Part shown: positions 21,976-31,096 of the stretch, piece after piece
Numbering within the stretch: the stretch's first letter is position 1
How the letters are laid out: each line of letters starts with the position of its first letter
From: a virus
Direction: 5' to 3' (one strand)
Virus record (IMG/VR): IMGVR_UViG_3300032954_000045
Coordinates: 1 to 39,717 of that record
DNA length: 39,717 bases
Program-made: the position numbers and the translations under genes
Notes under the pieces: model-generated
The model's database searches: none
Seen by the model: only the letters and a program-made list of their open reading frames with translations
Told to the model about the DNA's origin: nothing

Positions 21976-23470
21976 TTTTAATCTCCTGTGGCAAAAGCGC
22001 ATTGATCTTCTCCGCGAATGCCTGCGGATCAACTTGCTTTTTGTAGTAATCGGCGTATTCCTGGTTGAATTTCAAGAACCGTCCGTCGCGGATACGCCGG
22101 ATCAATTCCTGTTTGAACTCCTTCATGGTCACGTCCATATCGAAATAGCCACATCCTGGAGCCTGCACATTTGAAATGATGTTGCGCCCATTGATGAGCA
22201 TCCGTCGAATCGCTTCGTCAATCGTCGGATGTTGTTTAAAAGACACCAGTACGGAATAGTTCGCAATACTTACGATGGGATTTGTTTCACGGTTCAAGTC
22301 GTCAATTGGGATATAAGGCAAATCCTGTTTGATCGTATGCAGAAACGGCATATAGGCTTCATCAATATCTAGAAGCACCCGATACGTTTCAGGGAGTTTC
22401 GTTTCCGCTTCGTCAACGTCAGAGGGCAATGGAACGATCTTCGGAGATTCGATCTTGAGAAAATCAAACATCTCCGATAACCGTTTCTGACTCACAATTT
22501 CGTTGACCCAGTGAATAAGCTTGTACTTTTCCAGTTTTCGTAAAAGTTGAATGGACTTGGAAAAACCATAGTTCTCCAGTGCCGTAATGTCCCAAGGCAT
22601 CCAATATTGAACTTTGACGCAACTTTCAGGAGCCCGTTCAAACCACGGATCAGGACCAAACCCGAGATTAAACGCCAGTTTGTAATCGTGAATTCGGAAG
22701 TCCAAATGCTTCGAAAAGTCTGCGCCAATCAGTTTGGCAATATGCAGCCCTTTCAGCTTTTCAGGGATGGAACCAATGATAATGTCTCGTTTGGGGATTC
22801 CATGCTTTTCTCGGACGCGCCAGTGGGTTTCTCGGAATTTGGCGTCGTTCCATTCTCGTCCTGAGATCGAATCTGCGCTAGGAGGTTCCGTAATAAATCC
22901 ATATCCTTCGATAAACGATCCGCGCGCCCCAGCTCGAGTAACAGATAACCATAAGTCCCAGTCTTGCCCAGCTTTAAGCGTTTCATCAAAGCCTGGAAAA
23001 ATTTCCCGGCGCATAGGGAACATGGTAGCGATGAAGTTGTTGCATGTAAGCAAATAGGCGTCGAATGGTTCACCGTCCACCCCCTGTTGATGCCCGGCAA
23101 ATTCGTATCCTGAATAAACAAAATCCGCTCCCGTCGATTTGAATTCGTCCATCCAACGCTTCGCCATTTCAGGCTTGGCATAACAATCGGCATCCCAAAA
23201 AGACAAATACGCCCCTATCGCCAACTTCGCCCCGGCATTCCGAGCTTTAGGCGCACCGCCATGCTCAATTTCAAGGATTTTGTCAGTCGGTGTGTATTTT
23301 TTGGCGATAGCGGTTAATTCAACGTCTTCAGGAGTTCCATCAAAAACCACAATGATCTCAATACGCTTGTAAGACATATCCCGCAAGCTTTTCAAGCACT
23401 TTTCCAGAACTTCGGGTGCTTTCTTGTAAACAGGAACAATAAATGAAATCAAAGGGTCTTTAATGGACAA
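21968..23470 (-). CDS. GT2 glycosyltransferase fused to a C-terminal domain
   Basis: I choose TTG 23470. AAGGAG lies exactly 7 nt upstream, and the GT2 fold starts at once (MSIKDPLISFIVPVYKKAPEV); the earlier frame is basic and unrelated. VVFDGTPED is near 41-49 and FWDAD, the DxD site, near 91-95. Residues beyond about 240 form a second domain with a PDPWFERAP element, an IPIDDLNRETNPIV segment and YRVLLDIDEAY, perhaps a second, diverged GT-B-like module. The 500-aa enzyme could add two sugars or bind a large acceptor. It overlaps the upstream gene by 11 nt. Confidence 0.8.
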   Translation of the reverse strand: MSIKDPLISFIVPVYKKAPEVLEKCLKSLRDMSYKRIEIIVVFDGTPEDVELTAIAKKYTPTDKILEIEHGGAPKARNAGAKLAIGAYLSFWDADCYAKPEMAKRWMDEFKSTGADFVYSGYEFAGHQQGVDGEPFDAYLLTCNNFIATMFPMRREIFPGFDETLKAGQDWDLWLSVTRAGARGSFIEGYGFITEPPSADSISGREWNDAKFRETHWRVREKHGIPKRDIIIGSIPEKLKGLHIAKLIGADFSKHLDFRIHDYKLAFNLGFGPDPWFERAPESCVKVQYWMPWDITALENYGFSKSIQLLRKLEKYKLIHWVNEIVSQKRLSEMFDFLKIESPKIVPLPSDVDEAETKLPETYRVLLDIDEAYMPFLHTIKQDLPYIPIDDLNRETNPIVSIANYSVLVSFKQHPTIDEAIRRMLINGRNIISNVQAPGCGYFDMDVTMKEFKQELIRRIRDGRFLKFNQEYADYYKKQVDPQAFAEKINALLPQEIKNG

Positions 23471-24347
23471 GTGCGGGCTCCTTCTTGAAGGATTCAAATT
23501 CCTTCCGGTATTTGTCAAAAACTTCTGGAATAGGATCTTGTGTCGGTTCAAAAACAAACGCTTTCTTGATTTCAGCGTTATGTTTCCCATCCAAAGGAAT
23601 AAGATAATTTTCCGGCGTAGGTTCTAACGTCACACGAGGATGGTTCGAGGCAATCGTTTTGATCTGGTAATCGTCGATTTGCGGATACATAACTTTCAAA
23701 CAGGTTTTCATCTTCTCTAGACGTCGACGATAGGGTTTTACCTCGCAATAATGGTTAATTCTGAGTCCACTGTCCGCAACTCGAAAGGGATACTTCGAGT
23801 ATTCTTCGCCATAGTGTTTGTAACTGTTCCCGGTTATATCGTGGTGGTAAAAGTCCTCCTCCAATGTTCCATAAGCACCGACATACTTCAAACCAAAACG
23901 GGGGCAATGCATGTTTTTCCATGTGAGTGCCCGTCCTTTCGTGATCTCCGTCGTCAAATTCTTGGCGAAACTTCGGATATGCGTATACCACGCCACCGGC
24001 TCGGGATCAATTCTCGCCATTTGTTCCGGATTCGTGATAATCATGTCCGGATGAAGATAAAGAATGGCGTCCGGCTTTGTCGATTTGGCGCATTCGATCA
24101 AAACGTTAAAAGCGTTCTCATACTGATGTTTGTCAGTCACGTCAATATCAAAGTCTTGGCCACGATACCAAAACACTTTATCTTTCCCGGCCGTCTCAGA
24201 GAGCATCTTGACCAATTCAAATGTTCCATCATTGCTCTTGCCATCAATGCCATAATGCATCGAGTCAATCCCTGGAAGCGCCGCCATGATCGAATATCCG
24301 ATCCAAGGACATTCATTTAAAACCGGAGCAATCGCCGCAATCTTCAT
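23460..24347 (-). CDS. GT2-like glycosyltransferase
   Basis: A 295-aa protein. It begins MKIAAIAPVLNECPWIGYSI, a GT2-type first strand with the N-E element. It then has YGIDGKSNDGTFEL (30s), matching the DGS-type site, and LYLHPDM near residue 95 in place of the DxD motif. The later part is rich in His and Tyr (DFYHHDITGNSYKHYG) and unlike ordinary GT2 enzymes. It may therefore use an unusual substrate. The replacement of DxD by HPD makes activity uncertain. The ATG overlaps the preceding methyltransferase stop. Confidence 0.7.
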   Translation of the reverse strand: MKIAAIAPVLNECPWIGYSIMAALPGIDSMHYGIDGKSNDGTFELVKMLSETAGKDKVFWYRGQDFDIDVTDKHQYENAFNVLIECAKSTKPDAILYLHPDMIITNPEQMARIDPEPVAWYTHIRSFAKNLTTEITKGRALTWKNMHCPRFGLKYVGAYGTLEEDFYHHDITGNSYKHYGEEYSKYPFRVADSGLRINHYCEVKPYRRRLEKMKTCLKVMYPQIDDYQIKTIASNHPRVTLEPTPENYLIPLDGKHNAEIKKAFVFEPTQDPIPEVFDKYRKEFESFKKEPALVH

Positions 24348-24880
24348 GCGGTAGCCTTTACATTCAGACTGATTCGGATACCATATTTGCCATCCCGCAT
24401 TGTCGAGGCATCCCGTATCGGAAAAGGAAATTGAATAACCCTTTGAACATCTTCAAACCCAGCATCTGTCAAAACTTCCGCTAACGTCGCAAATGTAAAA
24501 TTGATGTAATGAAAATTGAGCGGATGAAGCTGATCACCCCAAAGAAGAAACTGTACCCATGGCACAAGGCCTTCTTTTAGGAACAACTTTACATTCGCTT
24601 CAAAGTCGGGAACAGAAATCCAACAAGACGAACCGGGAATCAAAACGCGGTGCCACTCCTTCAAAACCGTCAAAGTTTTTGTATGCGGGAAATGTTCCAG
24701 AATATTCGAAGCATAGATTTCAGATACCGACAAAGACTTAATCATGGTCAAATTCGAAACATCTGACTGAATGTCCGCGCCATCCCGCAAATCGACCGTT
24801 TTAAATCCTTCAATATGGGTATCGTTATTGCCTTCCCCCATTCCTCCTAAATTGAGCCGCAATGCTTCCATGGTAATCAT
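24344..24880 (-). CDS. Class I SAM methyltransferase, COG4627-like, copy 2
   Basis: I choose ATG 24880, which overlaps the upstream stop (ATGA). The 178-aa protein has LRLNLGG (motif I region), FKTVDLRDGADIQSDVS (second strand with acidic residue), SEIYASNILEHF and VLKEWHRVLIPG, then SVPDF. This is the small methyltransferase pattern of the COG4627 type, often found beside glycosyltransferases. It would methylate a sugar or a similar small group. It is a paralogue of the next gene: both share EIYAS-x-x-LEHF and end in VKATA. Confidence 0.75.
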   Translation of the reverse strand: MITMEALRLNLGGMGEGNNDTHIEGFKTVDLRDGADIQSDVSNLTMIKSLSVSEIYASNILEHFPHTKTLTVLKEWHRVLIPGSSCWISVPDFEANVKLFLKEGLVPWVQFLLWGDQLHPLNFHYINFTFATLAEVLTDAGFEDVQRVIQFPFPIRDASTMRDGKYGIRISLNVKATA

Positions 24881-25443
24881 GCTGTCGCCTTGACCATAAG
24901 TGAAATCAATCGATTTCCGCGATTTTCTCGAAGTTTTGAGCAATCATTGATGTCATAAGGCATTGCCTGAATTCTTTCAACGTCTTCAAATCCCGCTTCT
25001 GTCAAATGTTCACCCAGACGCGCATAATTGAATACGTTATAATGATTCCCGAAAGTTTCTTGCTTATCTGGTTCTCCATAAATAAGTTCGATCAGATATG
25101 GCGATAACCCATCCGATTGATACAGACGAACGATAACATCCCAATCCGGAACCGCCATATAAGCGACTCCACCTTTTTTCAATACTCTTCGCCATGTGCG
25201 AAGCACGTTTAATGTTTTCGTCCAGATGAAATGTTCCAGTACATGGCTTGCATAAATCTCTGAAATTGTCGCGTCTTTAATCGTATGCAACGTCGATATA
25301 TCATCCAGAATATCGGTCGTCGGTAAATCCTGCAAATCTACATTCAAAAATCCTGGAATGCGCGTCTCGCGTCCACCGATATTTAAACAAACAGACGCCC
25401 CCGCCTTGGATGTGATCAGGTCCAAAACGGGGGCGCTGTTCAT
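24877..25443 (-). CDS. Class I SAM methyltransferase, COG4627-like, copy 1
   Basis: A 188-aa protein with CLNIGG (motif I), GFLNVDLQDLPTTDILDDIS, SEIYASHVLEHF, WRRVLKKGGVAYMAVPDWD and a C-terminal LTEAGFEDVERI. These are the ordered elements of small Rossmann methyltransferases of the COG4627 type. With copy 2 it forms a tandem duplication whose sequences have drifted apart, suggesting different methyl positions or substrates. Its ATG shares one base with the capsid gene's stop (TAATG), so it is translated with the capsid. Confidence 0.8.
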   Translation of the reverse strand: MNSAPVLDLITSKAGASVCLNIGGRETRIPGFLNVDLQDLPTTDILDDISTLHTIKDATISEIYASHVLEHFIWTKTLNVLRTWRRVLKKGGVAYMAVPDWDVIVRLYQSDGLSPYLIELIYGEPDKQETFGNHYNVFNYARLGEHLTEAGFEDVERIQAMPYDINDCSKLRENRGNRLISLMVKATA

Positions 25444-26501
25444 TACAGAATTTCGTGCGTCAGAAGAATCCGGCCAGCCGACGGATTCAAGGCTACGGCC
25501 ACGCCATAGATCTTGTACGTCACGTCAACGAACTGGTCGAAGGGATCTGATTTATCTGGTCCACGAGCCACGATCATCTTGACGTTTCCATCCAAGGACG
25601 TAAAGCCAAAAGCCTGTTGTCCGAAGATGAAACTGAGATTGATCGAGAAAGCCGACGTGCGATATTGCGGACAGAGGGCCGATTGCACCCACCGGACGCC
25701 GTTAACCGCCATGCCGACTTCACCTTTGTACATCGTCTCTTTCGAGTTCTGATACTGGTTCCAGTCTTTCCAGGTGTTATCTTTCATCAGCGTATGCAAC
25801 GCTCCCGGCGAAGCATACCCGACGAAATATCCGTCTGCGAAAGGTTTCGCAAATACTTTCCGAAGCGCTGTCACCGTTTTCCGTACGGAATAAACGCTCA
25901 ACTGCGCCGATGTGGAAGGCGCAGAAGCTTTTACCGCCGAAATACGGGTCGTAGAAGCCCCATACAGAACCGGAAACTGGAACTGATAGTCAGACGTGTT
26001 GTGCGTTCCTGTGACCGCACAATATGCCGATGCAGGCGACGTCACATAGGACGAAATGATGGTGGTTGTCGCACCAGTCGTAACTCCGTTCTTAGCGATG
26101 TTCGCCTTGTAAATGCCCATCTTGCACATATTCTCAACGGTTTCGGCCGCCGAGTCCGCTAACCGTTCCATCGCGCCATTGACCGCATCAAAGATGTAAG
26201 TCATGGTCGAAAGGTCGGTCAGTTTCACGCCACGTCCGTATCCGGCAATTGTCCCGGTGACTTTGCGCGAAGAAAGAGCAACCAAACTATTGGCCGTTCC
26301 TTCCGTCAAAGTCGAAGACGCGCCGACAATTCTCTGCCACCCATTGAACTGAGCGGTGATGCCCGTGCGTAACGGAACTTCATCACGCTGTGCAAACTCA
26401 ATTAAGGGTGTTTTGGGAACGAGAGTCGCAATGATCTTGCGACTGAACCACGACAACAACAGGTTGTTGTTGGTAGTCGTGGTGGTATTAGTATCCGCCA
26501 T
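25443..26501 (-). CDS. Major capsid protein, N4-gp56 family
   Basis: A 352-aa protein. It has TPLIEFAQRDEVPLRTGITAQFNGWQRI near residues 31-58, typical of the N4-gp56 HK97-fold major capsid proteins. A conserved ATLTEGT-like turn, a long helix (AMERLADSAAETVENM) and a C-terminal VTYKIYGVAVALNPSAGRI follow. It would form the icosahedral shell. It directly follows the scaffold-like gene, and the glycan cassette starts at its stop. No Shine-Dalgarno is evident before the ATG, which is odd for such an abundant protein. Confidence 0.9.
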   Translation of the reverse strand: MADTNTTTTTNNNLLLSWFSRKIIATLVPKTPLIEFAQRDEVPLRTGITAQFNGWQRIVGASSTLTEGTANSLVALSSRKVTGTIAGYGRGVKLTDLSTMTYIFDAVNGAMERLADSAAETVENMCKMGIYKANIAKNGVTTGATTTIISSYVTSPASAYCAVTGTHNTSDYQFQFPVLYGASTTRISAVKASAPSTSAQLSVYSVRKTVTALRKVFAKPFADGYFVGYASPGALHTLMKDNTWKDWNQYQNSKETMYKGEVGMAVNGVRWVQSALCPQYRTSAFSINLSFIFGQQAFGFTSLDGNVKMIVARGPDKSDPFDQFVDVTYKIYGVAVALNPSAGRILLTHEIL

Positions 26502-26576
26502 GGTATCTGCTGAAGCTCATCTGCCTTCCGGCCCTTAGGCTTCAGCCCTTACGCACGTGAATTTAAGCGGACGCCG
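26502..26576 (-). other. Untranslated leader before the capsid gene
   Basis: This is the longest gap inside the virion operon. It holds a small inverted repeat (GGCT-GA-AGCC) and no convincing Shine-Dalgarno or promoter. It may set the capsid translation rate, or simply separate scaffold from capsid. Confidence 0.4.
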
Positions 26577-27611
26577 TCAACGCCAGACCGATTCTCCTAA
26601 TTGGCGCATGAGCTTATTTTCCAGTTCCTTTCCTTCAGGAGACAAGGGATTCAGTTTCTGGATCTGCTCCTGCACATTTTGAGGATTCATCGGCTGAGGA
26701 AGACTAGAGACAGACGGAGGCGCACCCCGCCCTAACGTCGGGCCGGATGTTTGGCTGGGTTGTGCAGAGCCCATCGGCTCACCCAGTTGCAACCGTTCTT
26801 TGACTTCATTCCAAGCGGCTTTCTGCGGGTTTTTCAAGCGGAAATAAGCAGGATCAGAATTCAATTCATCCATCAACGCCGCATACATCTGCGGGTTTTG
26901 AATGCGCGGGTCTTTCTCGGCCAATTGCGCCAAGTTTGACCGCATGGCAGTATCGCGCTCCCGTTCAATCATGCGTCCCGTCACTTCCAACGCAGGCCGG
27001 AAAATGTCGTTCGCTTCCTTCTGCGCCACAGCTTTGGCGATCTCTACGGCAAAGGCAATCGGATCGTTCTGCTGAAGCTGAAGAAGTTGCGCCCGAATCT
27101 GATCGGGCGACAAATTCTGATTGATGAGAGACGGACTGGGTGTCGGTTGAGGTTCAGGATTAGGGGGAGTTTCCTTGAGTTGTTTGGCTTTCTGGCCAAG
27201 CTCGGTAAATTGTTTCTCCTTTTCCCTGTACTCCGCCACCATTTCGTCGATTGTCTTCTGTTTCTGCTCAATCGCTTTCCCGAGCTGATCGGAGGAAGCC
27301 TTGAGTTTTTCTTCGTCCACTGTCCCATCCGGCTTCTGAAACTTCGCCGGCACTTCTACCTTTGGCGCTTCTTTTTGAACGACGGGTTCTGGTTTTATCG
27401 GTTGTCCTTGCGGGGCCGGGACCGTTACCGTGTCGTTTAAGTTGTCCAACGTCACGCCTGCCATCAACTGCCGCATCTGCGCCTCTTCATCTGCCGTCGG
27501 TGGCTTCACGTCTGAAACCGCCGGAACGAATTTCGGCGCTCCTTGAGCCAACGCATGACGCGCGGCTTCTTGTGCGGCGACTTGATCTAAGTCAATCACT
27601 TCAGGAGGCAT
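26577..27611 (-). CDS. Scaffold-like protein
   Basis: I choose ATG 27611 with AAGGTG upstream; GTG 27620 is an option that adds three residues. The 344-aa product is highly charged, Pro/Gln/Glu-rich and largely helical, with a coiled-coil stretch (KAIEQKQKTIDEMVAEYREKEKQF). It contains no cysteine. It lies immediately upstream of the capsid gene, the classic scaffold position, and the composition fits. It would guide capsid assembly and leave before DNA packaging. The C-terminal part ends in a short helical tail that could contact the shell. Confidence 0.75.
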   Translation of the reverse strand: MPPEVIDLDQVAAQEAARHALAQGAPKFVPAVSDVKPPTADEEAQMRQLMAGVTLDNLNDTVTVPAPQGQPIKPEPVVQKEAPKVEVPAKFQKPDGTVDEEKLKASSDQLGKAIEQKQKTIDEMVAEYREKEKQFTELGQKAKQLKETPPNPEPQPTPSPSLINQNLSPDQIRAQLLQLQQNDPIAFAVEIAKAVAQKEANDIFRPALEVTGRMIERERDTAMRSNLAQLAEKDPRIQNPQMYAALMDELNSDPAYFRLKNPQKAAWNEVKERLQLGEPMGSAQPSQTSGPTLGRGAPPSVSSLPQPMNPQNVQEQIQKLNPLSPEGKELENKLMRQLGESVWR

Positions 27612-28005
27612 TGGCTTCACCTTGTGGGCCTGTCGCCAGGTTGTCCACCCTTTCGTCTAATGGCACAGTCCGTCCGAACCAACTGGGCCCAGATGATTCT
27701 TTCGGATTGTTGTGCTGTTCATACAGTTCCGTATCTACCGCCGTCTGACTTTCCAAAATCTGGTTTAAACAGAAAATGATCGCCCGTCTTCGTTCGGCGC
27801 GATACCGCATATCGTCCAACTTGTTCGCGTCAAGGCCTTTATCTACCGCAACGTTAATAGCCCGAAGTTCGTCAACAAGAGCGTTCAGCCAATGTTTCCG
27901 TACAGCTCCATTCTCCAGTGCCGCCGTCAGATCGTCTAACGCCGCATCTTTGAAGTTTGTGACGGTCGGTTCGTAAAGCGACTCGATCCATTTTCGAAGT
28001 CTCAT
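27601..28005 (-). CDS. Hypothetical protein between portal and scaffold, 134 aa
   Basis: The protein begins MRLRKWIESLYEPTV. It has a helical middle (DDLTAALENGAVRKHWLNALVDELRAINVAVDKG), then RRRAIIFCLNQIL and a polar C-terminus. The ATG overlaps the portal stop (ATGA), and its end overlaps the scaffold start by 11 nt. Small genes in this position often encode portal- or scaffold-associated factors, but no family was recognised here. Confidence 0.65.
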   Translation of the reverse strand: MRLRKWIESLYEPTVTNFKDAALDDLTAALENGAVRKHWLNALVDELRAINVAVDKGLDANKLDDMRYRAERRRAIIFCLNQILESQTAVDTELYEQHNNPKESSGPSWFGRTVPLDERVDNLATGPQGEANAS

Positions 28006-30254
28006 CCGACTACCGGCTCCCTTCGGATCGGGTTACGAGGTAAAAATGACGGACGGTTCCCATTTGGCCCGGATTTCAATCCAGGAGCCATTTGGCGCGT
28101 GTTTGGAACACCGACCCTATTTGGACCCGCAACACCAGGAATACCGCCAGGAATGCCCTGCGGAGGCCCTCCAGCGGGCGGCTGTGCGCCACCAGCGGGC
28201 GGAGGGCCACCGGGAGGCATCCCAGGAGGAATCATTGGAGGAGGAGCCCCACCGGGAACACCGGGTGTGTTCGGAAAAGGCGGAAACCAGGCCGCCGCTT
28301 CAGGAATACCCTGCAACTTCTCTAAAACATACTGCAATGCGGCCGAAACGTTTAACTGCGCCATCGGACCAACCGTCCCGACCTTGATCGCGTCCATGAC
28401 TTGCGCGGATTTGACGATCTTGTTTTCCATCGAGAAAATGCCCATCGGTTTAAACCGATAAGATGCATCCACCATTTCTGGAGGCACAAAAGCAAACGCC
28501 AGGTAACGCGGGACGATCACCGGCTGAGAGATCGGGGGAGCCTGCGGCATAGGAGGCAGGCTCGGATGAGGAGAGGGAGGAGGAGGAGGAGCAGGGACGT
28601 TCACCGTACCGATTTGCACCGGGTTTGTACCTAAAATCTGTTTCATGTCCGAAGGGCCGAGTTTTTGGTAAATCAAAGCATATGTGCGCCGCGCCGCTTC
28701 AATCAAAAATTCCCATTCAATCAACATCCCATACGCCGCCTGGCGCTCATTGAACATCTGTTTTAAAAGTTCCATGCCGCCAAGCGTCTGGTTGGTGTCG
28801 CGCACTTGCGATGAGGACCCCAGCGTGACGCGATTGGCCCCCGTGATTTCTTGAATGCCACGTTCGATTTCCATCGTCTCTTTGAATGCAGACTGCGATA
28901 CATCCGGGAACTCAATCGGCGTCACCACCTTCCGGATGTCCGGTTCACCGCCCGTAAAAATCTGGTCTTTTAAGCGAATGACACCGCCCGGCTGAGACAC
29001 AAAATCTTTGCGATTGACAATGGCCTTCTCAAAAACGGCCATCATTTTATTCATAATCAAATTGACGTTATCGACGCGCAAGTTACGAAGTTCGTTGATT
29101 TCGTCTTGATCGTCAATGATCATCTCAGGAATGCCTTTTCCGTAAGGCTCACCTGTGCGGATGTAATCCATCTTCAGAAGATTGCCTAATCCTTCCGGAT
29201 CTTCGGCCTCTTCACTGGAAAGAAGCCATGCGCCGCTTGCTACAAGAACTTTTCCTGGCACAAGCTGTTCGGCATCCACGCCGTCAGGGATATCGAAGTT
29301 AATCCATTTTCGAGGAATCGCGGCGTTTAATTCCCAGATCGTATGGAGCTTTTCATGCAAAGACCAGATGCGCGTTAAGTCAATGAATTTGCGGTCGGCT
29401 TTGGACGTGCGAAGGTCGTCATCAAACCGATACCCTTCCACGACGCCATATAAGTCCTGCGACACATCGAAAAATTTGCCTTTTTTGATGTTGTCGATAA
29501 TCCAGCCATACGGCATCTTCTGACGATGAATGTACTTCTTCCAGTCCAGAGTGTTCGGTTCCGGAAAGATGTTTCGAATGTGAATGTTTTCAGTGACGAG
29601 GTTGTTTTCGACTAAGACTTCCTGCGGTTGCGTCCCGTATCCCTGAAACGGCGGCGGGTTGATGGGTTGCTGGCCATAAAGTTGTTGCGGAGAAAGGCTG
29701 TTGGCAAAGTCCTGCGGAGAAGTGCCCATCAATGGCTGTTTGCGCTGACGAGTATCGACCGTCTTTCGCCAGTAGATCTTCATGAAGCCGGATCCGTACC
29801 GAATCGCTTCTTTGCCGGTATCGTAAAAAGCTACCGGGAACTTGCTGCGGCCCCATTCGTAAGCCGATGCGTCCTGAATGAGTTCGGCCTGAAGATCGTC
29901 GCCGTCCGCTCCGGCTTCGACTTGCACGGGCGGTTGAGGAGCCATCGCCGTTTTAAACAACTGCGACCAGATCGTCTCGCAGTTCTGAAGCGTGACGGAC
30001 CGGAACATCGTCGATTGCCACGGCTCTTTACGGCCCAACAACACCGGATCGTAAATGCTGTGGTAGTTGCGGTCGTACTTGTCCCATTGTGCATGGTACC
30101 GCGCCGACCGCCAGTCCCAGCTCGAGCGATAGAAGGATTTAACATAGGCCGTCAATTCCTCCTTGCGCTGGACGGCTAACTGCGAATCCTCCGGGCGCGC
30201 CGATTGAAGCGGGAAGAGATTCGCATCCGGCTGGTTCGGAAGACCTTGCGCCAT
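28002..30254 (-). CDS. Portal protein
   Basis: A 750-aa protein. The N-terminal helical part has RNYHSIYDP and RKEPWQSTMFRSVTLQNCETIWSQL. Then come FYDTGKEAIRYGSGFMKIYWRK, a wing region and a long stem/crown (IQEITGANRVTLGSSSQVRDTNQTLGG) of the type found in P22- and N4-type portals. The last 130 residues are Pro/Gly-rich (MIPPGMPPGGPPPAGG), probably disordered inside or outside the capsid. It would form the dodecameric DNA gate. Its start overlaps the 60-aa zinc protein stop. Length and position next to the terminase cluster support this. Confidence 0.85.
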   Translation of the reverse strand: MAQGLPNQPDANLFPLQSARPEDSQLAVQRKEELTAYVKSFYRSSWDWRSARYHAQWDKYDRNYHSIYDPVLLGRKEPWQSTMFRSVTLQNCETIWSQLFKTAMAPQPPVQVEAGADGDDLQAELIQDASAYEWGRSKFPVAFYDTGKEAIRYGSGFMKIYWRKTVDTRQRKQPLMGTSPQDFANSLSPQQLYGQQPINPPPFQGYGTQPQEVLVENNLVTENIHIRNIFPEPNTLDWKKYIHRQKMPYGWIIDNIKKGKFFDVSQDLYGVVEGYRFDDDLRTSKADRKFIDLTRIWSLHEKLHTIWELNAAIPRKWINFDIPDGVDAEQLVPGKVLVASGAWLLSSEEAEDPEGLGNLLKMDYIRTGEPYGKGIPEMIIDDQDEINELRNLRVDNVNLIMNKMMAVFEKAIVNRKDFVSQPGGVIRLKDQIFTGGEPDIRKVVTPIEFPDVSQSAFKETMEIERGIQEITGANRVTLGSSSQVRDTNQTLGGMELLKQMFNERQAAYGMLIEWEFLIEAARRTYALIYQKLGPSDMKQILGTNPVQIGTVNVPAPPPPPSPHPSLPPMPQAPPISQPVIVPRYLAFAFVPPEMVDASYRFKPMGIFSMENKIVKSAQVMDAIKVGTVGPMAQLNVSAALQYVLEKLQGIPEAAAWFPPFPNTPGVPGGAPPPMIPPGMPPGGPPPAGGAQPPAGGPPQGIPGGIPGVAGPNRVGVPNTRQMAPGLKSGPNGNRPSFLPRNPIRREPVVG

Positions 30255-30436
30255 CAGCTTGACCGGATATGTTTCAGACAGACGTGGTTCTGACCCGCCG
30301 CCGTCGCTTTCGGTTCTTCACAGCCATCGACTTCGCAATGCGCATCCGTTTTTACAAACTTCGGAGGGTTAAACGGAACCGCCTTTTTTGACGACATGAC
30401 GATATCGTCTTCCGTTGGTTTTTTAAACCAGTCCAT
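30254..30436 (-). CDS. 60-aa zinc-binding mini-protein
   Basis: The product starts MDWFKKPTEDD. It has CEVDGCEEP near residues 34-42 and CLKH near 53-56. The Cys-x4-Cys and Cys-x2-His pairs suggest one zinc. A lysine/proline-rich segment precedes them. It sits between a disordered protein and the portal and is coupled to the portal start. It may bind DNA or help packaging. No family was recognised. Confidence 0.6.
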   Translation of the reverse strand: MDWFKKPTEDDIVMSSKKAVPFNPPKFVKTDAHCEVDGCEEPKATAAGQNHVCLKHIRSS

Positions 30437-30438
30437 GA

Positions 30439-31086
30439 CTATCTCCGGTAAGGTTGCGGCGTCCCAGTATCAGCGCCCTTGAAATGCGTGAACTCCGTTT
30501 GCGGCAAGTCCATGTCATGATCGCCTTCCGTCGCTTCCGGGACCGGCTGCTTCTGCTGTTGTTTCGGATTGACGGGTTTGCCGCTCTTGGACGCCTTCTC
30601 TAAAAACTCAAAACCCTCTCCGGTATCTTCAGACCCGGATGCATCGAGGTTTGAATGCGGTTCATTGGCCGCGCCCGGATAAGGACCGGCATCGCCTGCG
30701 CCGGACGACGTCCGCCAGGTGCGTGGAAGACCGTGCGCATCCTGTACGTGAAACCGCGAGTTGCCTTCATCGGTGCTGCCATCCAGTGGATTCGGAACAA
30801 GCGTTTCATCACCCGTCCCGGAATTGTCTTTTTCGTCGTACTTAAACGACGTTTCACCCGCCGACCAAACCGGCCTGGATTCCACGGACCCTTTTTTGCC
30901 CGTCACAAATTCCATGGCCGGAATGCTGGAAGCATTGGTGTTACCGCCCACATAGCCTTCTCCGCCTTCGGCCGGTGAAGCGTCCATTCCTTTCTGCACC
31001 GTCTGAAGATTACCCTGCTGTCTTGGCTTGTCGCCTGCATCCTTCGACACGCTGTCTAAATAATCAAAACCACCTGGCTCTTTCAT
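30439..31086 (-). CDS. Disordered hypothetical protein, 215 aa
   Basis: ATG 31086 has AAGGAGG 6 nt upstream; the extension to 31107 has none. The product is Gly/Asp/Ser-rich with almost no hydrophobic core (GDKPRQQGNLQTVQKG; AGDAGPYPGAANEPHSN) and no cysteine. It is probably intrinsically disordered. It lies between the terminase and portal genes, where head-assembly accessory genes are common. No function can be assigned. Confidence 0.65.
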   Translation of the reverse strand: MKEPGGFDYLDSVSKDAGDKPRQQGNLQTVQKGMDASPAEGGEGYVGGNTNASSIPAMEFVTGKKGSVESRPVWSAGETSFKYDEKDNSGTGDETLVPNPLDGSTDEGNSRFHVQDAHGLPRTWRTSSGAGDAGPYPGAANEPHSNLDASGSEDTGEGFEFLEKASKSGKPVNPKQQQKQPVPEATEGDHDMDLPQTEFTHFKGADTGTPQPYRR

Positions 31087-31096
31087 CGCACCCTCC

